Notes under the pieces: generated by a model
The model's input: only the letters and a program-made list of their open reading frames with translations
Told to the model about the DNA's origin: nothing
Database searches by the model: none
Origin: Trogon surrucura
Lineage: Eukaryota > Chordata > Aves > Trogoniformes > Trogonidae
Reading direction: 5' to 3'
NCBI GenBank assembly: GCA_020746105.1
Contig: CM036618.1
Span: forward strand, 46,530,514-46,594,513
Length of the DNA: 64,000 bases
Translations under genes and position numbers: made by a program
In this document: positions 43,001 through 52,679 of the stretch, piece after piece
How the letters are laid out: the number at the start of each line of letters is the position of its first letter
Numbering within the stretch: the first letter of the stretch is position 1

Positions 43001-45907
43001 GAAAACAATGTTCTAAGTGCCCTTCAAGTATTTGGGACACAGCCTTTTCTTAACAGAAGAAAATATTACATCAATTCAAGTCCAAAACATCAGCTAAACA
43101 CAGAATGACCTGAAATTATCATCAGCATCCCAACTTCCAAAAAATAATTCTTAACTGAAATTTCAGCCAATTTTTGGAAGTGAAAACAAGGGACCAAGAA
43201 CTGAAGTAGAAAAGAGACTGCATTCTTGCAACTCTTCATATTCCCCTCACAAAGGTGAGCAAAAACACTGCATACCTCATGTGGAGAAAGAGTTCCTTCA
43301 TCTCCCCTTCAAACCGACATGCGTAAGACATGTTTGTCTCTTTCAGAAGAAAGGAGACAAACCAAATGCGCAGCTCTGAACAGACAAGTCCCACTGAGGA
43401 CAGCTAAGGGAAAAAAAAACCCGTCCCTTTAACACTTCTCTATCATCGAGAGTACTGAACCATGGAAGTACTGAAGATACAGCACAGACAACTGGTTCAG
43501 AGGTTCCCTGAGATAACCTTCGTCTAATCAAAACCCTAGGTAGACAGAACAGAAGATACTCCTGCCTACAAACTAAACAACAGGGTCCTTCAGAAGCTTC
43601 ATCCTTTTTGATGAAGGGAAAGCCTGAGCTGTCACTCTGACCACACTCCAACAGGAGTAATAAAGCACATCCCCAGAAGTTTTATATTAGTATTTTCACT
43701 TCCATCCTCTTTTAGCTCTCTCAGTAATTTTCTCTGTAATCAACATTTCTTGAACTTTACACAAAACTGAAAAAGTGTATTGTTTTAAGAACCAAATGGG
43801 CATTTTTATAAAGTAGCATTAGCTTACTCAGAATTATAACCTTGTGTTGCCCTGTAGCACATTATCTATTACTCTAATGCAATATTATCAACGGCTACAG
43901 AAATAATCTCTGCATAAATCTGTGCTGCATCTTAGAATAAAGACATAAAATCTACAACATAAAAAAGTAAAATGAATGTTCACAGAGTAATTGGACAAAA
44001 GGCATTTCACATTAGGTCCTAAGTTTAAAAGTCTTAAAAGCTGCCTTCACAACATACCATACTATAAATAAGTTCTGTATTACAGTGCCAAATGCACTTC
44101 TACTTCTGAAGTTAGGTAGCCTATTATTATTAGTTTGACCTATCACCATTCCTTGAATTCAGATGTTTAGAGCTATAAAATAAATATTCATTAGAGAGTC
44201 ATAAAACAATTACACTAAATAACATTAGATGATAGAATCACACAAAATGTATTAATTGGCAATTTTGAATCTATAACATGACAGCTGATTTTCTAGGCAT
44301 TTTGAATAAACATCATCGGCCTCATATCACGAAGCATGGGATACCAAGTCAGGCCTAGAAGTATGCTTCTCAGCTGTATCTGTAAAAGGCAGGTCAGGGA
44401 AAAAACCACTCGTCATCCACTGCTTATACCACCAGAGCATGCATTTTAAAGGAATATAGTATTTGTTGGCACATTATTTGCTACAGGATACATTCTGTTA
44501 AGTCTTTCTTCTATCAGTTCTCTTCTCCTTTATGGGTTTTGTATCGTTTCATCTCTTTTTGATTTATACAGAGTATTTTGACTGCACATATTTTCCCAAT
44601 GCTTTCCCCCAGTATGTGCTCTTACCTATTCTCTTTCTCCTTCCATTTCTATTGCCTCACCTTCCTCACTAACATTTTCAAACCTCATAAACAGTGTTTT
44701 CATTTCACCATTCTGTAGGTCCCCATCTTCCTGTCCCCCAACTGGAATTTCATCAGGAGTTTCTACTATGAGGAAAACCAAGAGGATCAGATCCCCTTCT
44801 TTCAGTCTACGAAGCAAGTGTAAAAATGAAGGGTGGCTCACACCCTCTGATCAGATCAAAAATAATGATCAGACAAATGGCATCACCTTCTGCTCGACTG
44901 TTCTGTGCTTCTGGTTTTGGCCTCATTTCCATATGAATAATTACAGTGTCTGATTGTACTATACATAAAACCTAAAGCATGCAGAGAGAAGAAAGAGTTT
45001 ATGGCTACTTGAAGCAGGATGACACAGCAACTGTGAATCCTCAGCCTCTTCTACACAATTCGCTTTTCTTAATGGAGAAAAAGATGACTCAGAACAAGCA
45101 TTTCAGAAGTGATTTTTGTACATACTCAATAATTATCGCTCATAAAAAATCCAACACAAAAACTATCATTACACCAATTAAATCTGATATTGGGATCTGC
45201 GTTAATTCCTACAGAAAATCCACATCTCTGAAGTTGCTATAAAAACGACGTCACCACAGTTTTAAAAACATGCAGAAATAAAGAAAATGTTAGTGGGTCA
45301 GACGCAGAGAAATATTGGGAAGTAAAGTTTGCTCAACAGCATTATTTGTAGCTTTTACCATCTTACAGGAAAGCACAAAGGAGTTAAAAAAAAATTACCT
45401 TACTTCAGCTGGTGGATTTTGTGAGTAAGGATTTGCAGAGCATGCCAAAATCCTGACTATAGCTCCAGGATGATACGTTTCCAGAATGTGCACTGCAGTG
45501 GGATAAACTGGTTCCTCAAAAGCGAGTTCCACATAGTCCTGGCTACAGAAGGTCGGTGGCGTCCTCTTGAATGGCAGCCGAGCGCTCGGGCAACGATCCC
45601 ACCAGGTTCCGTAAGTTCGAAAGACCGCGGTCTGAGTAAAGTCACCAGAACTGGGGTACACATTTGGAATACCTGCTAAGTTCCACATGGTATACGACAT
45701 GCTGTTTTCACTACCATAGTGAGAGCTGAAATCCAACACTTCTTTGGCATACTGAACTATTTCGACGTTGATAGGTAAGGCTCGGGTGTTCGATTCAATA
45801 GCCCTCCGGCTGTTCATTTCTCCTCTTGTTGCTGTCCTAGCTCGGCGCCGAAGGCACATATAGTAAAACATGCTCAGAACTGTTAACATGGGAAACACTG
45901 GTGGCAT
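989..45907 (-). CDS. FBXL4: FBXL4, F-box/LRR protein 4 (5' five coding exons, partial)
   Basis: Five exons join in phase (509+346+245+214+72 nt = 462 codons) into a protein that I recognise as FBXL4 along its whole length. Known role: a mitochondrial outer-membrane F-box protein that, as an SCF (SKP1-CUL1) ubiquitin ligase acting with PPTC7, keeps the mitophagy receptors BNIP3 and NIX low; human loss causes mtDNA depletion syndrome 13. Domains visible: a hydrophobic then Arg-rich N-terminus (residues 1-30), a conserved N-terminal domain (about 40-230), an acidic linker (241-252), the F-box (about 277-332), then leucine-rich repeats from about 345. The mammalian protein is about 621 residues, so roughly 159 C-terminal residues lie beyond the left edge. 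All visible junctions are GT-AG and no exon is interrupted, so it looks functional. The residue comparison is from memory, not from an alignment run here. Confidence 0.97.
2884..4760 (-). mobile_element. CR1 LINE, 5'-truncated, degraded ORF2
   Basis: The 3' end lies at the left (minus orientation), with the CR1 motif GACCTCTGAGATCATCAAG near 2918-2936. The reverse transcriptase ORF is broken into pieces. Frame 3519-4208 has [28 protein letters not shown] and the catalytic FADDTKL box. Frame 3181-3576 carries the C-terminal end ([24 protein letters not shown]). Frame 4583-4807 carries an upstream piece ([18 protein letters not shown]). At least two frameshifts separate them, so it is inactive. 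The right boundary is uncertain because homology fades between about 4725 and 4840, where an LTR fragment begins. Confidence 0.92.
4848..5203 (+). mobile_element. Avian ERV-type LTR fragment (solo, 5'-truncated)
   Basis: The sequence matches the 3' part of a common avian endogenous-retrovirus LTR as I know it. It has GGACACAGCCAGGACAG, a TATA box (TATATAAA, 4933-4940) and TATTGTGCATCA. It then has CTCAACCCACAAGTTT, TCCCCCATCCCACTG and the terminal GCTGGGGTTAAACTGTGACA. No internal gag/pol/env sequence follows on the right, so it is a solo or residual LTR. Its left part is missing and is replaced by CR1-related sequence. It lies antisense to FBXL4. The family name (ERVL-like) is my inference. 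Confidence 0.75.
7970..8612 (-). mobile_element. CR1 LINE 3' fragment with 194-codon open frame
   Basis: The 3' tail is at 7970 (CACAGAATCATAGAATCAT). An open frame (8017-8601) encodes the C-terminal part of CR1 ORF2: [32 protein letters not shown] and [14 protein letters not shown]. Within it the usual [13 protein letters not shown] block is replaced by [15 protein letters not shown]. This fits a 5-nt deletion followed by a 1-nt deletion that together restore the frame. No catalytic domain remains, so it cannot be active. Confidence 0.92.
9104..9149. repeat. 28-bp direct repeat, about 1.6 copies
   Basis: The phrase AGATCAAAACATCTCAA occurs at 9104-9120 and again at 9132-9148, giving a 28-bp period. 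It is a minor local duplication in the intron. Confidence 0.8.
11802..11871 (-). mobile_element. Short, old CR1 3'-end fragment
   Basis: CACAGAATCCCAGAAGAG followed by GCTGGAAGGGACTTTTGGAG and TTTAGCCCAGCT resembles the reverse complement of a CR1 3' end with many substitutions. It is too short to assign a subfamily. Confidence 0.6.
12147..12530 (-). mobile_element. CR1 LINE 3' fragment
   Basis: It shares ACCTCTGAGATCATCAAGTC and TACTAAGTGCCACATCCAGC-like words with the CR1 at 2884, so it is the same or a sister subfamily. It has lost about 20 nt near 12268, where the other copy reads CTCTCCTTAAACACC. The remaining coding piece (12236-12436) reads [15 protein letters not shown]. It ends at CCCAGCTCCCTCAGCCTCTC (12511-12530), its 5' truncation point. 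Confidence 0.9.
15442..16379 (-). mobile_element. CR1 LINE 3' fragment, about 0.94 kb
   Basis: The tail at 15442 reads AGAATCACAGAATGGCCTAG. Frame 15527-15901 encodes the ORF2 C-terminus ([52 protein letters not shown]). Frame 16099-16380 encodes [19 protein letters not shown] and [19 protein letters not shown], with the FADD region shifted out of frame. It belongs to a different subfamily from the copies at 2.9 and 12.1 kb. It is 5'-truncated just before the FNIFVDDL block. Confidence 0.92.
17419..17632 (-). CDS. FBXL4: FBXL4 coding exon 4 (LRRs, residues 367-438)
   Basis: The acceptor TTTTACAG|G is at 17633/17632 and completes the split Arg codon. The donor GAG|GTAGGA is at 17419/17418, in phase 0. 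The product reads [19 protein letters not shown], then [19 protein letters not shown] and [13 protein letters not shown]. These are cysteine-containing leucine-rich repeats of the FBXL type (LxxLxLxxC). The repeats form the curved surface that presents substrate to the ligase. Confidence 0.95.
19274..19418 (+). mobile_element. CR1 LINE 3'-end fragment, diverged
   Basis: The order of motifs matches a CR1 3' end in plus orientation: CCATCTCCATCCCTCAAGG, CTGACCTGATCTAGCG, GGAGTAGATGACCTTCAGAG and TTTCTATGAGCCTATG. Many substitutions suggest an old insertion. It is antisense to FBXL4. Confidence 0.75.
22357..22746 (+). mobile_element. CR1 LINE 3' fragment with open frame
   Basis: A plus-strand frame (22371-22670) encodes the usual CR1 ORF2 C-terminus: [40 protein letters not shown] and [20 protein letters not shown]. 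It ends with GATTCTATGATTCTAAT (22732-22746 region), the octamer tail. It is well preserved relative to the older copies. It is antisense to FBXL4. Confidence 0.92.
27215..27459 (-). CDS. FBXL4: FBXL4 coding exon 3 (F-box core and first LRR)
   Basis: The acceptor AATATAG|CTC is at 27460/27459, so the exon starts upstream of the first Met in this reading frame. The donor is AG|GTCAGT at 27215/27214. It encodes residues 286-366: [20 protein letters not shown], the helical core of the F-box that contacts SKP1, then [17 protein letters not shown] and the first leucine-rich repeat ([15 protein letters not shown]). Two bases of Arg367 are left over. The F-box is therefore split by the intron after its DKLPYE motif. 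Confidence 0.96.
27460..33676 (-). other. FBXL4: FBXL4 intron 2-3 (6.2 kb)
   Basis: This AT-rich intron is almost free of recognisable repeats. The only structured element I see is a short hairpin at 29122-29142 made of CR1-tail-like words. No exon or RNA gene is apparent. Confidence 0.85.
33677..34022 (-). CDS. FBXL4: FBXL4 coding exon 2 (residues 170-285)
   Basis: The acceptor CTTTCACAG|A is at 34023/34022 and the donor GAG|GTAAGA at 33677/33676. The first base completes Arg170. The exon then encodes [20 protein letters not shown], the end of the N-terminal domain ([15 protein letters not shown]), an acidic stretch (residues 241-252) and the first residues of the F-box (YFDKLPYE). It ends in phase 0. 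The acidic run is richer in Asp/Glu than I remember for the mammalian protein. Confidence 0.96.
40008..42375 (-). mobile_element. CR1 LINE, long 5'-truncated copy with intact RT frame
   Basis: This is the longest and best-kept transposon here. The 3' tail is three CATAGAAT units (40008-40031). The single open frame (40096-42369) covers most of ORF2. The 5' end falls inside the endonuclease domain, so the first part of ORF2, ORF1 and the promoter are missing. It is sense-oriented within FBXL4 intron 1-2. It shows no internal frameshift or stop across the coding part, so it is probably recent. Confidence 0.95.
40096..42369 (-). CDS. CR1 ORF2 (endonuclease C-terminus plus reverse transcriptase), 757 codons
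   Basis: In a complete element this protein nicks target DNA and primes reverse transcription on it. Here residues 1-45 keep only the end of the APE-type endonuclease, including the catalytic SDH motif (41-43). The linker follows. The reverse transcriptase has GNYR (332-335), LDFSKAFD (404-411), [16 protein letters not shown] (461-476) and the active-site FADD (491-494). The CR1 C-terminal domain (about 560-757) ends with [15 protein letters not shown]. One unusual residue is Leu336, where CR1 copies usually have Pro (GNYRPVSL). The Met used as start probably lies close to the truncation point, so it need not be a real translation start. The protein lacks the endonuclease core and would not retrotranspose by itself. 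Confidence 0.9.
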   Translation of the reverse strand: MFFTMEGNSSNAGDVTVVDLILVNKEDLVEAVKVEGCLGCSDHEMVEFRISCSRNKIASRIATLDFAKANFGFFKQLLEKIPWARLFEGKGAQDSWLAFRDCFYRAQDQSIPTRRKSRKGARRPVWLNRDLLGKLKGKRRIYRSWKAGLATWEEYKAVVRGCREATRKAKASLELNLARGVKDNRKSFFKYVADKTNTRSNVGPLMNEVGALVTDDTEKAELLNAFFVSVYSAGGCPEEPRSPEAPEEVRAVEEFALVDEDWVRDQLSNLDIHKSMGPDGMYPWVLRELADVIARPLSIIFAKSWETGEVPEDWRQANVTPVFKKGKKEDPGNYRLVSLTSIPGKVMERLILGAISRHIRDKRVIRDSQHGFTKGKSCLTNLIAFYEDITRWIDDGRAVDVVYLDFSKAFDTVSHSILAAKLRKCGLDSRVVRWTANWLRGRSQRVVVNGAESGWRPVSSGVPQGSVLGPVLFNIFIDDLDEGLESTISKFADDTKLGGVVDTPEGCAAIQRDLDRLECWAGKNLMKYNKGKCRVLHLGRNNLGFQYKLGNDLLESSVGERDLGVLVDSRMTMSQQCALVARKANGILGCIRRGVVSRSREVLLPLYSALVRPHLEYCVQFWAPQFKKDRELLERVQHRATRMIKGVEHLPYEKRLKELGLFSLEKRRLRGDLINVYKYIKGECQEDGARLFSVTTTDRTRGNGLKLEHKRFRLNSRRNFFSVRVMEHWNTLPREVVESPSLETFKTCLDTFLCGII
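45399..45907 (-). CDS. FBXL4: FBXL4 coding exon 1 (residues 1-169 plus 2 nt)
   Basis: This exon holds the start codon (45905-45907). The start is fixed because an in-frame TAG (45908-45910) lies directly before it. The start context is weak (T at -3, C at +4). The protein begins [18 protein letters not shown] and runs into an RRRAR basic cluster, which fits a mitochondrial targeting signal or signal anchor. The rest of the exon encodes the conserved FBXL4 N-terminal domain, including [15 protein letters not shown] and [11 protein letters not shown]. The donor reads AG|GTAATT at 45398/45399, leaving two bases of an Arg codon that the next exon completes. Confidence 0.97.
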
Positions 45908-45988
45908 CTAGATATGACTTAAGAAGTTGCGGAAGGTCAGGAGTTCTTCTTAAGGTGCATTAACTGCTTGTGGTGTTTTGGAAAAGAG
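45908..45988 (-). other. FBXL4: FBXL4 5'UTR segment of the first coding exon
   Basis: Upstream of the start codon the minus strand reaches a good acceptor, TTCTGTTTTATCAG|CTC, at 45989/45988. About 81 nt of leader therefore probably belong to this exon. The leader contains one upstream ATG (45958-45960) opening a 7-codon uORF (MHLKKNS) that stops at 45937, out of the way of the main start. The acceptor is inferred from sequence alone; an RNA read would settle it. Confidence 0.6.
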
Positions 45989-48298
45989 CTGATAAAACAG
46001 AACGAATGAATATAGTGAGCAGATAAAACGTACTTGGAAAGTAAACTGTAATCTTTCGAATATCCTCTTAAACATTAAGTACTGCTACTAAAACATTAAT
46101 AAACGATTACGTTTTATTGTAAGACAATTACTTAGTTGGAGGCTACTAAGTGTGGCTTCCCACTTACTGTGTTTTAAAAAAGGAAAGATCATGAAGGAAC
46201 ATTAGCCAAAACTAGCCCTCGAGCAACAAAAAGTCTAATGGTTAAATTAACATTGTTTTCATGTTTTCAAAAGAAAAAAATCTTGCACTGACTTATGGAA
46301 AGGATATCAAGTATGAAGTGAAATCTGGCCCTTGCGTTAAACAACTATAGAAGAGTATTTAAAGGTACAGCTAAATTTATCCATGGCATAGTTTTAAACA
46401 AAGTACTCAGGTACCTAGTCAGGCTGCAGCACCATATAGCTCAACAAAACCTAACTCACTTCACTGCTTATGTTTTGCAGCAAGATTGCTCCCAGAGCCA
46501 AATTAGTTGATTTAAAGCTAGTTCAAGTATATCTTATTATATTACATTATAATCTGGGGAGTAAATACACCCTTCAAAGACAGCTCATATAGAAAGCTGG
46601 ACAGCTACTCGAGTGAATTGTTTCCTCTAATCTGTTCCCATAATTTGAGAACGATTTTAATAGTGAAAAAGAAAGAGTTTTGGGCAATTAATCTAAACCT
46701 AAAACTTAACTCCCTGCTTCCTACATCAGAGAACTAACCTGTAAGAGAGTATTTTTATACTGTCTTTACCCTTTGAAGTTGTCCATCACAGCATTCACCA
46801 ATGACCAATCACCAAGGGTCACCAGCCTCCTGAAGGATGCTCAGAATTCATTAATGACATCATCTTGCTTTAAGCCAAGCAAAAAAATAAGTCTTCAAGA
46901 GAGTCCTGGCTTCAGAAGCAGAAGTCCCCATAGAAAGCATTTTACTTCTGATAAGAGAAAACATTTTCATTTATGCAATAATTCAGTTAAACACAAAATG
47001 TACTAGATCTGCACACTGCAGGGACATAAAAAAATCAACAGAAAACATACTAACAATTAAGGATACTGATGTGTTTTACATAGCTGACATCAAATCACAA
47101 GTAAAACAAACAAGCAAGCAGGTTTTGTAATTTAAAAAAGCCAAATTAAAGCTAAGTCTCTTTACTAAAGTTTTCTGTTTACAATGGTGACAAAATATTT
47201 ATACCTAAATGCTGTCTCCAGGACACAGAAGGGCTGTATCATATTCCCTACAAATAAAGATCCTCTTACATATGCTTGTCCCATATTTAGCAGCCACTCC
47301 ATACCTACTTGATGTAAACTGTTAGATTTACCAACACACAATGAAACGTGGAGCATGTTCTCTGCTTTCTGCTAGCAGTACACAACACACTTGGGCGATA
47401 ACTCAGCACTCCAGAATTCACATCCTCCAGTATCACAAACTCTCGTTAATATCAACCTGTTCATGAGCTTTAGTAGGAAAGAATAAGGAGTAACGTCCAT
47501 AAGCTGCTAGAGGCCAAAACACAGATGACTAAGCATGTCTCAATAGAATAAATACTCCTTCAACAGTCTGTACTGGAGTTGTCAGTTAATTTATCACAGG
47601 ATATATACTGTGGGAATCACTGAACCAACAGAGGTGACTCTTCTACTGCAGCAGATGTATCAAACACCAACATGATGCCTCACACCGCACGGCAGACAAA
47701 CTGCATATTTAATGTTTGCAATGGGTACAAGTGAGACCATATTTAATACAGTTTTTGGAATCGTGAACTTAAGTAGGATAAATAATTAAACAAATGGAGA
47801 CAAATCAAAGGGATTTTTTTTTTATGCCTCTATGTAAATCCACGGTGTACATGTCTTGGGTAAACTGCTTGTTTCTCATACTCACAAAATACACAGATAT
47901 ACAAGCAGCTCTTTTGCTTTAACATTGCCAACAAGACGGTGTTTGTGGTAAGAGATAAGGACAGGTTGCACTACTTGACCCTTTTACTTGTAACAGTGAG
48001 AAAGTTTACCAACAAAGTGCTCACTTCTCACTTTCTTGCTTCTTCTATTATTAGCTTATTGTTTAATTCCTGTCCTTCATTCAGTTTCACATGTTGACAT
48101 AGCTGTCAACAACATGAGTTATTTCTGACATTCAGTGCAGAAAGGAATGCATAAAACGATACACTGGATCCATTTCAAGCTCTCCTGGAATGCCAAAAAC
48201 CCTATAATGTCACATTTCCCCCAAACATCGTGTTGAACCACCTTTTAGAAAAGGCACTGGGAAAAAAGCAGGACAATCCCCAATCTCTCCTCTTTAAA

Positions 48299-48360
48299 AT
48301 AAAAACAACTAACCAACAACAACAAAACAAACAACAACAACAAAAAAAAACCCAAACACA
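48299..48360. repeat. CAA/poly-A low-complexity tract
   Basis: The tract is a run of irregular CAA and A-rich units (AACAACAACAAAACAAACAA type) followed by nine A residues. No transposon body is recognised next to it. Confidence 0.8.
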
Positions 48361-48842
48361 ACTCCAAACTGAAAATTGTTATTTTATCTTTTCAGAGCAG
48401 ATCTGCTGTTAAGATGTATGTGAATATTACAAATACATTCTCCTTCTGGATTTTTCCCTCTTAAAAAGAAAAATGTATTTACAGAATATGTCAACAGACA
48501 TTAAACTTTAATAAACTTACTGCTGTCAAGACCTAGATTCATGCGTAGACCAGCATATATTCCAGCTTCTAGCTCAAAATTCACCAACTAACACGGTTTG
48601 AAGGTTGCTGCATGGAAATCATGGCTTTACAGAGCTAAACTTTAAGAATGGGGGGTACTTCAAGATCAGATGCAAATCACTTCTCTTGCATACTCATCCT
48701 ACACAACTTCACGTTTGCACTGTAAACTCCAGGCTTCCTCTGGCCACAGCTCAAAGCTCTTACAGAGCTGTTGTAAAAACCAGCTGTGCTCCCTCGTATC
48801 AGCTTCTAAAAAGAGCAGCATAAGAGAAGGCTCCTTACAGAA

Positions 48843-49189
48843 GACCTTATAGTGCCCTTCCAGTACCCGAAGGGGGCTATGGGAAAGCTGGGGAGGGACT
48901 GTTTACAGGGACGTATAGTGACAGGACAAGGGGTAATGGTTTTAAGCTAGAGCAGGGCAGATTTAGATCAAATGTCAGGAAGAAGTTCTTTACTATGAGA
49001 GTGGTGAAACACTGGCACAGGTTGCCCAGAGAAGTGGTGGAGACTCCATCCCTGGAGGCATTCAAGGTCAGGCTCGATGGGGCTCTGAGCAACCTGATCT
49101 AGTTAAAGATGTCCCTGGTCACTGCAGGGGGGTTGGACTAGATGACCTTTAAAGGTCCCGTCCAGCCCAACACGTTCTATGATTCTGTC
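48843..49189 (+). mobile_element. CR1 LINE 3' fragment
   Basis: Motifs run in plus order: CCTTCCAGTACCCGAAGGGG, GACAGGACAAGGGGTAATGG, AGTGGTGAAACACTGGCACA, ACTCCATCCCTGGAGGCATT, GGGGTTGGACTAGATGACCT and TTCTATGATTCTGTC. It is 5'-truncated in the ORF2 C-terminus and the frame is broken. It lies in the inferred 5'UTR intron, antisense to FBXL4. Confidence 0.93.
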
Positions 49190-51108
49190 GGCTGGACATC
49201 AGAGCTGCACATCAACTCACCGGCCAGTTTAAGACAGGTCTGACATAGCTGATAACTTCAAATCATGCTGGAAATTTTTCCACTAGCAGAAACATTAATT
49301 TGGGTCATTTTCCCCCTACCAATAAAACTTGTAAGAATTTGATATCCTTGAGGCTGACACCACTTCAGCCAATATGGATCAACAAACTCTACAGATAGGA
49401 AGTGGGAATGAATAAGGCAGAGAATACAGCTTTCAGAAAAATGTGTTATTCTAAAAAAAAAATACAAGTGGAAGAAAATTAAAGAGCTAAAAGTAATGCA
49501 GGATTTAGTAATTTTTAACAGGAGGAAACAGAAAAACATTATAAAAGAGGGATAAATAAGCATTAGGACTAGAATAGAAGGAGAAACTTCTGGCATTTTA
49601 AAAGAAGCATTAAGAATTGTGTAGCTAGAAGAGAAATGAGAAGTTGATCAGGAGATTGAAGGATAATAATCCAGTGAAAGAATTACATTAAATACAGATC
49701 AGTAGGGTCAGATGATATATAGAGAATTTTTTTTTTATTCAGGAACTACCACAGGTCAAGCTGATTAAAAGGATCTAACTTTGGGAAAAGATGAAAATGC
49801 AGACTCAGACCTGTGCAAAGCATCAGGATAAACAGCTATGGAACAGAGTAGCTGATGTGCAGGCAGACTGCCCTCTCCCCAAACTGCTTGATTATTTTAA
49901 AGGGATTCACACAGGCCTACGCACCTATAATTCCCAATAACTGGTCGCATCTTTTTGCTGTTGTATATTATTAATTTTCTTTTGTACATGCATTATGCCA
50001 AGCTGAAGCTTAATAAAGTTTTATTTTAAATGACTTCTTATCCGCCTCTCAAGCAGCAGCCACTTTCTTTTATTTGGTTTCTCTCATATTTTTTTTTTCT
50101 GTCAAGATACCATTAAATGGACTGAAATGGTGCTATTAAGCACCAGGACCCTCAGTGGCCACCACAGACTAACACAGAGGGTGTTAATGGTTTCGTTTGA
50201 AACAAAAAGCCACACGCTATGAACGTACAGCAATGTTGTAGGGTGCTGTCCTATGCCTACATGCTCATTGTGCACTTCCAGACTGGATCCTTCCCCAAGC
50301 CACTCTTGGGGCTGCCTGTACTCTGCTCTTGCACCTCATGTCCCACATAGACCCATCCCACTCTGCTTCACAGCCACCTCTCCAGCTGGCACTGCTGAGG
50401 AGCCAGACAAGTCCCAGGTCTTGCCCGGATTACAAGCAAGAGTAGCTTTCCATCCTTTTGTCTCCCCAAAACAACTTGTTGCCAGTTAACAGGAAGTCAG
50501 TGCTGACTCAGTGCAGTAAGATTCCAAGACCATCTCAAAGGGTCATGGAAATATTACCTCTAGTTTTACAAAATAGGCAAGACTCCAGAGAAACAGACTG
50601 GACTAGACCTGGAATAAAACCTTCCAAAGAGAGAGAGATGTTACTTTCTTTCAAAATACATCAGAGCCCACCTCATTATTTACAATCTTTCCTATTCAGA
50701 TCCTTATTTGACAACTATTTCAATAATATAGGAAAATTCTCTTGCTCTGTTATGCTTAACACTTATTCCCTTGGCACTATATATACAGAAAGCCTTCTAA
50801 GACTGTAATTCACTAATTTCTTCTTTCAAACACAACAAACCTTGATAAAGGAAAATGTCTTATGGTTTCTCTACAGATTTCCCGGGAACAGGCACTAATC
50901 CAACAAAAGTATTCACAAGCACTAGATCTCTTCAGTCTATTTTGCCTCTTTTTACAGCAAGTTTGTGTACATAAATCTATATTTCAACTTCCAAGCAAAC
51001 CGTCCTGTTAATGATTATTTTATCTATTCATTTTGGTTATTTTTGCCAAAGTATCTCCTGAATATTCACCGTTTCAAGCCACGAGAGCAGAAGCAAGACA
51101 TATAGTTA

Positions 51109-51300
51109 TGGTGAGACACTGGAATGGGTTGCCCAGAAAAGCTGTGGATGCCTCATCCCTGCAAGTGTTCAAGGCCAGGCTGGATAAGACTTTGAGCAAC
51201 CTGGTCTAAGTGTGCGCTGTCCCTGCCCACGGTGAGGGACTTGGAACTAGATGGTCTTCAAGGTCCCTTCCAACTCAAGCCATTCTATGATTCTATGATT
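51109..51300 (+). mobile_element. CR1 LINE 3'-end fragment, 192 bp
   Basis: It begins at TGGTGAGACACTGGAATGGG and continues through CATCCCTGCAAGTGTTCAAG and GAACTAGATGGTCTTCAAGG to the ATTCTATGATTCTATGATT tail. It is a strongly 5'-truncated plus-strand copy of a different subfamily from the 48.8-kb one. Confidence 0.93.
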
Positions 51301-52679
51301 CCCCAATCAGCCCGCTGAAAAAAGTTGGGAAATGTACAGAAAAATACCGGGGATTTGGAGGTGCCACAGTGAAGGATGTGTGTAAAAACACAACACGTAA
51401 GACATATTAGACACAGGAAAAAAAGCAAAAGATGGCCTATTTCATCCCTGAGCCATCCTTGGCAATGCATGTGTCACACGAGAGTTCACACTATTTCAAG
51501 AGAAGTAAATGTTGGATATACGAGTCATGTATACAGCAGCTTTGATTTTTAAAGCAAGAGAGGTAATAATTCCTTTTTACACCAGCTTTGCTCATCTTAC
51601 ACTTGGGAGTACTGTGCAGAGTTTTCTTTCATTTGACTATAAAAGAAATAGCAACACTGACAAATTACAAAGAACGCATAAATGACAAAAACAATAGATT
51701 GTGTTATCTCTGAAGAAAGATTAATGCGATTTAATCTATGCGTCTTAGATAAAAGATGGTAAATGGAAAATCTCTTAATTATCTTTGCACATTAATGCAC
51801 AAAGGGAATAGTGGATCCTTACATTGCAGGCTAAAACGGAGCATTTTTACCACAGGTTAGCATCTCTCACTTTTAATTACATAGATTACACCAACATCTC
51901 TACTCAACTTGCTGAAACTAAAAGCTAATATTAATTAAAAATTAATAAGGTCTTGCAGTATACTTTGAAAGCAGGCCCTACTTGCTGTATTTCTTCCTGT
52001 AATGTGTTCTGGCACTAAAGACATAGCCATTTTACACATTCACAACTTATAAATTTACAGCTTGAAAAAAAATGGAATATGACAATTCTATTCAAAATCT
52101 TGTCTGTGTTGGTGTTATGAGCCTCAAAACATGCAAAACCCAAGAACTTCAGACTACTTCACTGATTGCCTGTTCCTTCCTGCTATGACCAGAACTCACT
52201 GCATAGTTTAGCACTGCAGTACGACACAGACAAAAGTGCTTCAGGCATCTATTACATGCTTCAGGTGACCACCATGCCTTCTGGAGGTTGTCTTCACACA
52301 GAACAGAAACTGCTTGTCAATATGGACAGATCATCAGGTAGCCGCTTTTAAAAACGACTAGCTGTACACAAAGTCTAAGGTCACCACTATTATGCCGTTT
52401 TGTTTTGACCAATTGCCCTTCCAGCTACAGCGAAACTCTCCTTCTCACATCAAAGAAAAAATAAAACAAAATCCCCATTCAATACTACTTTCAATAATCA
52501 ATCTGTCTTCTCACTTTTCTCTTCACAATGTTGTACTACCTCTCCATGCAGTCATACTCTGCACTGCATTTACTCGCTGGCCAGCTGTCCCCTCGCTGCA
52601 CTGGCCGTAGCTATTAGGCCACGCTGTTATCTGTCACCGTCCACCCGTCAGCCTGCGCTGATAACAAACAACAACTCGC

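Larger units (their letters stand above)
34023..45398 (-). other. FBXL4: FBXL4 intron 1-2 (11.4 kb)
   Basis: The intron holds the near-intact CR1 at 40008-42375 in the same orientation as the gene, and a possible old LTR piece near 39430-39660. The remainder (34.0-39.4 and 42.4-45.4 kb) is AT-rich sequence in which I recognise nothing else. Confidence 0.85.
45989..52679 (-). other. FBXL4: FBXL4 5'UTR intron (inferred)
   Basis: This stretch lies between the acceptor before the coding start and the CpG island, so it is probably intron within the 5'UTR. It carries two plus-strand CR1 fragments (48.8-49.2 and 51.1-51.3 kb) and a CAA/poly-A tract (48299-48360). No coding sequence is recognised. 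Confidence 0.6.
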
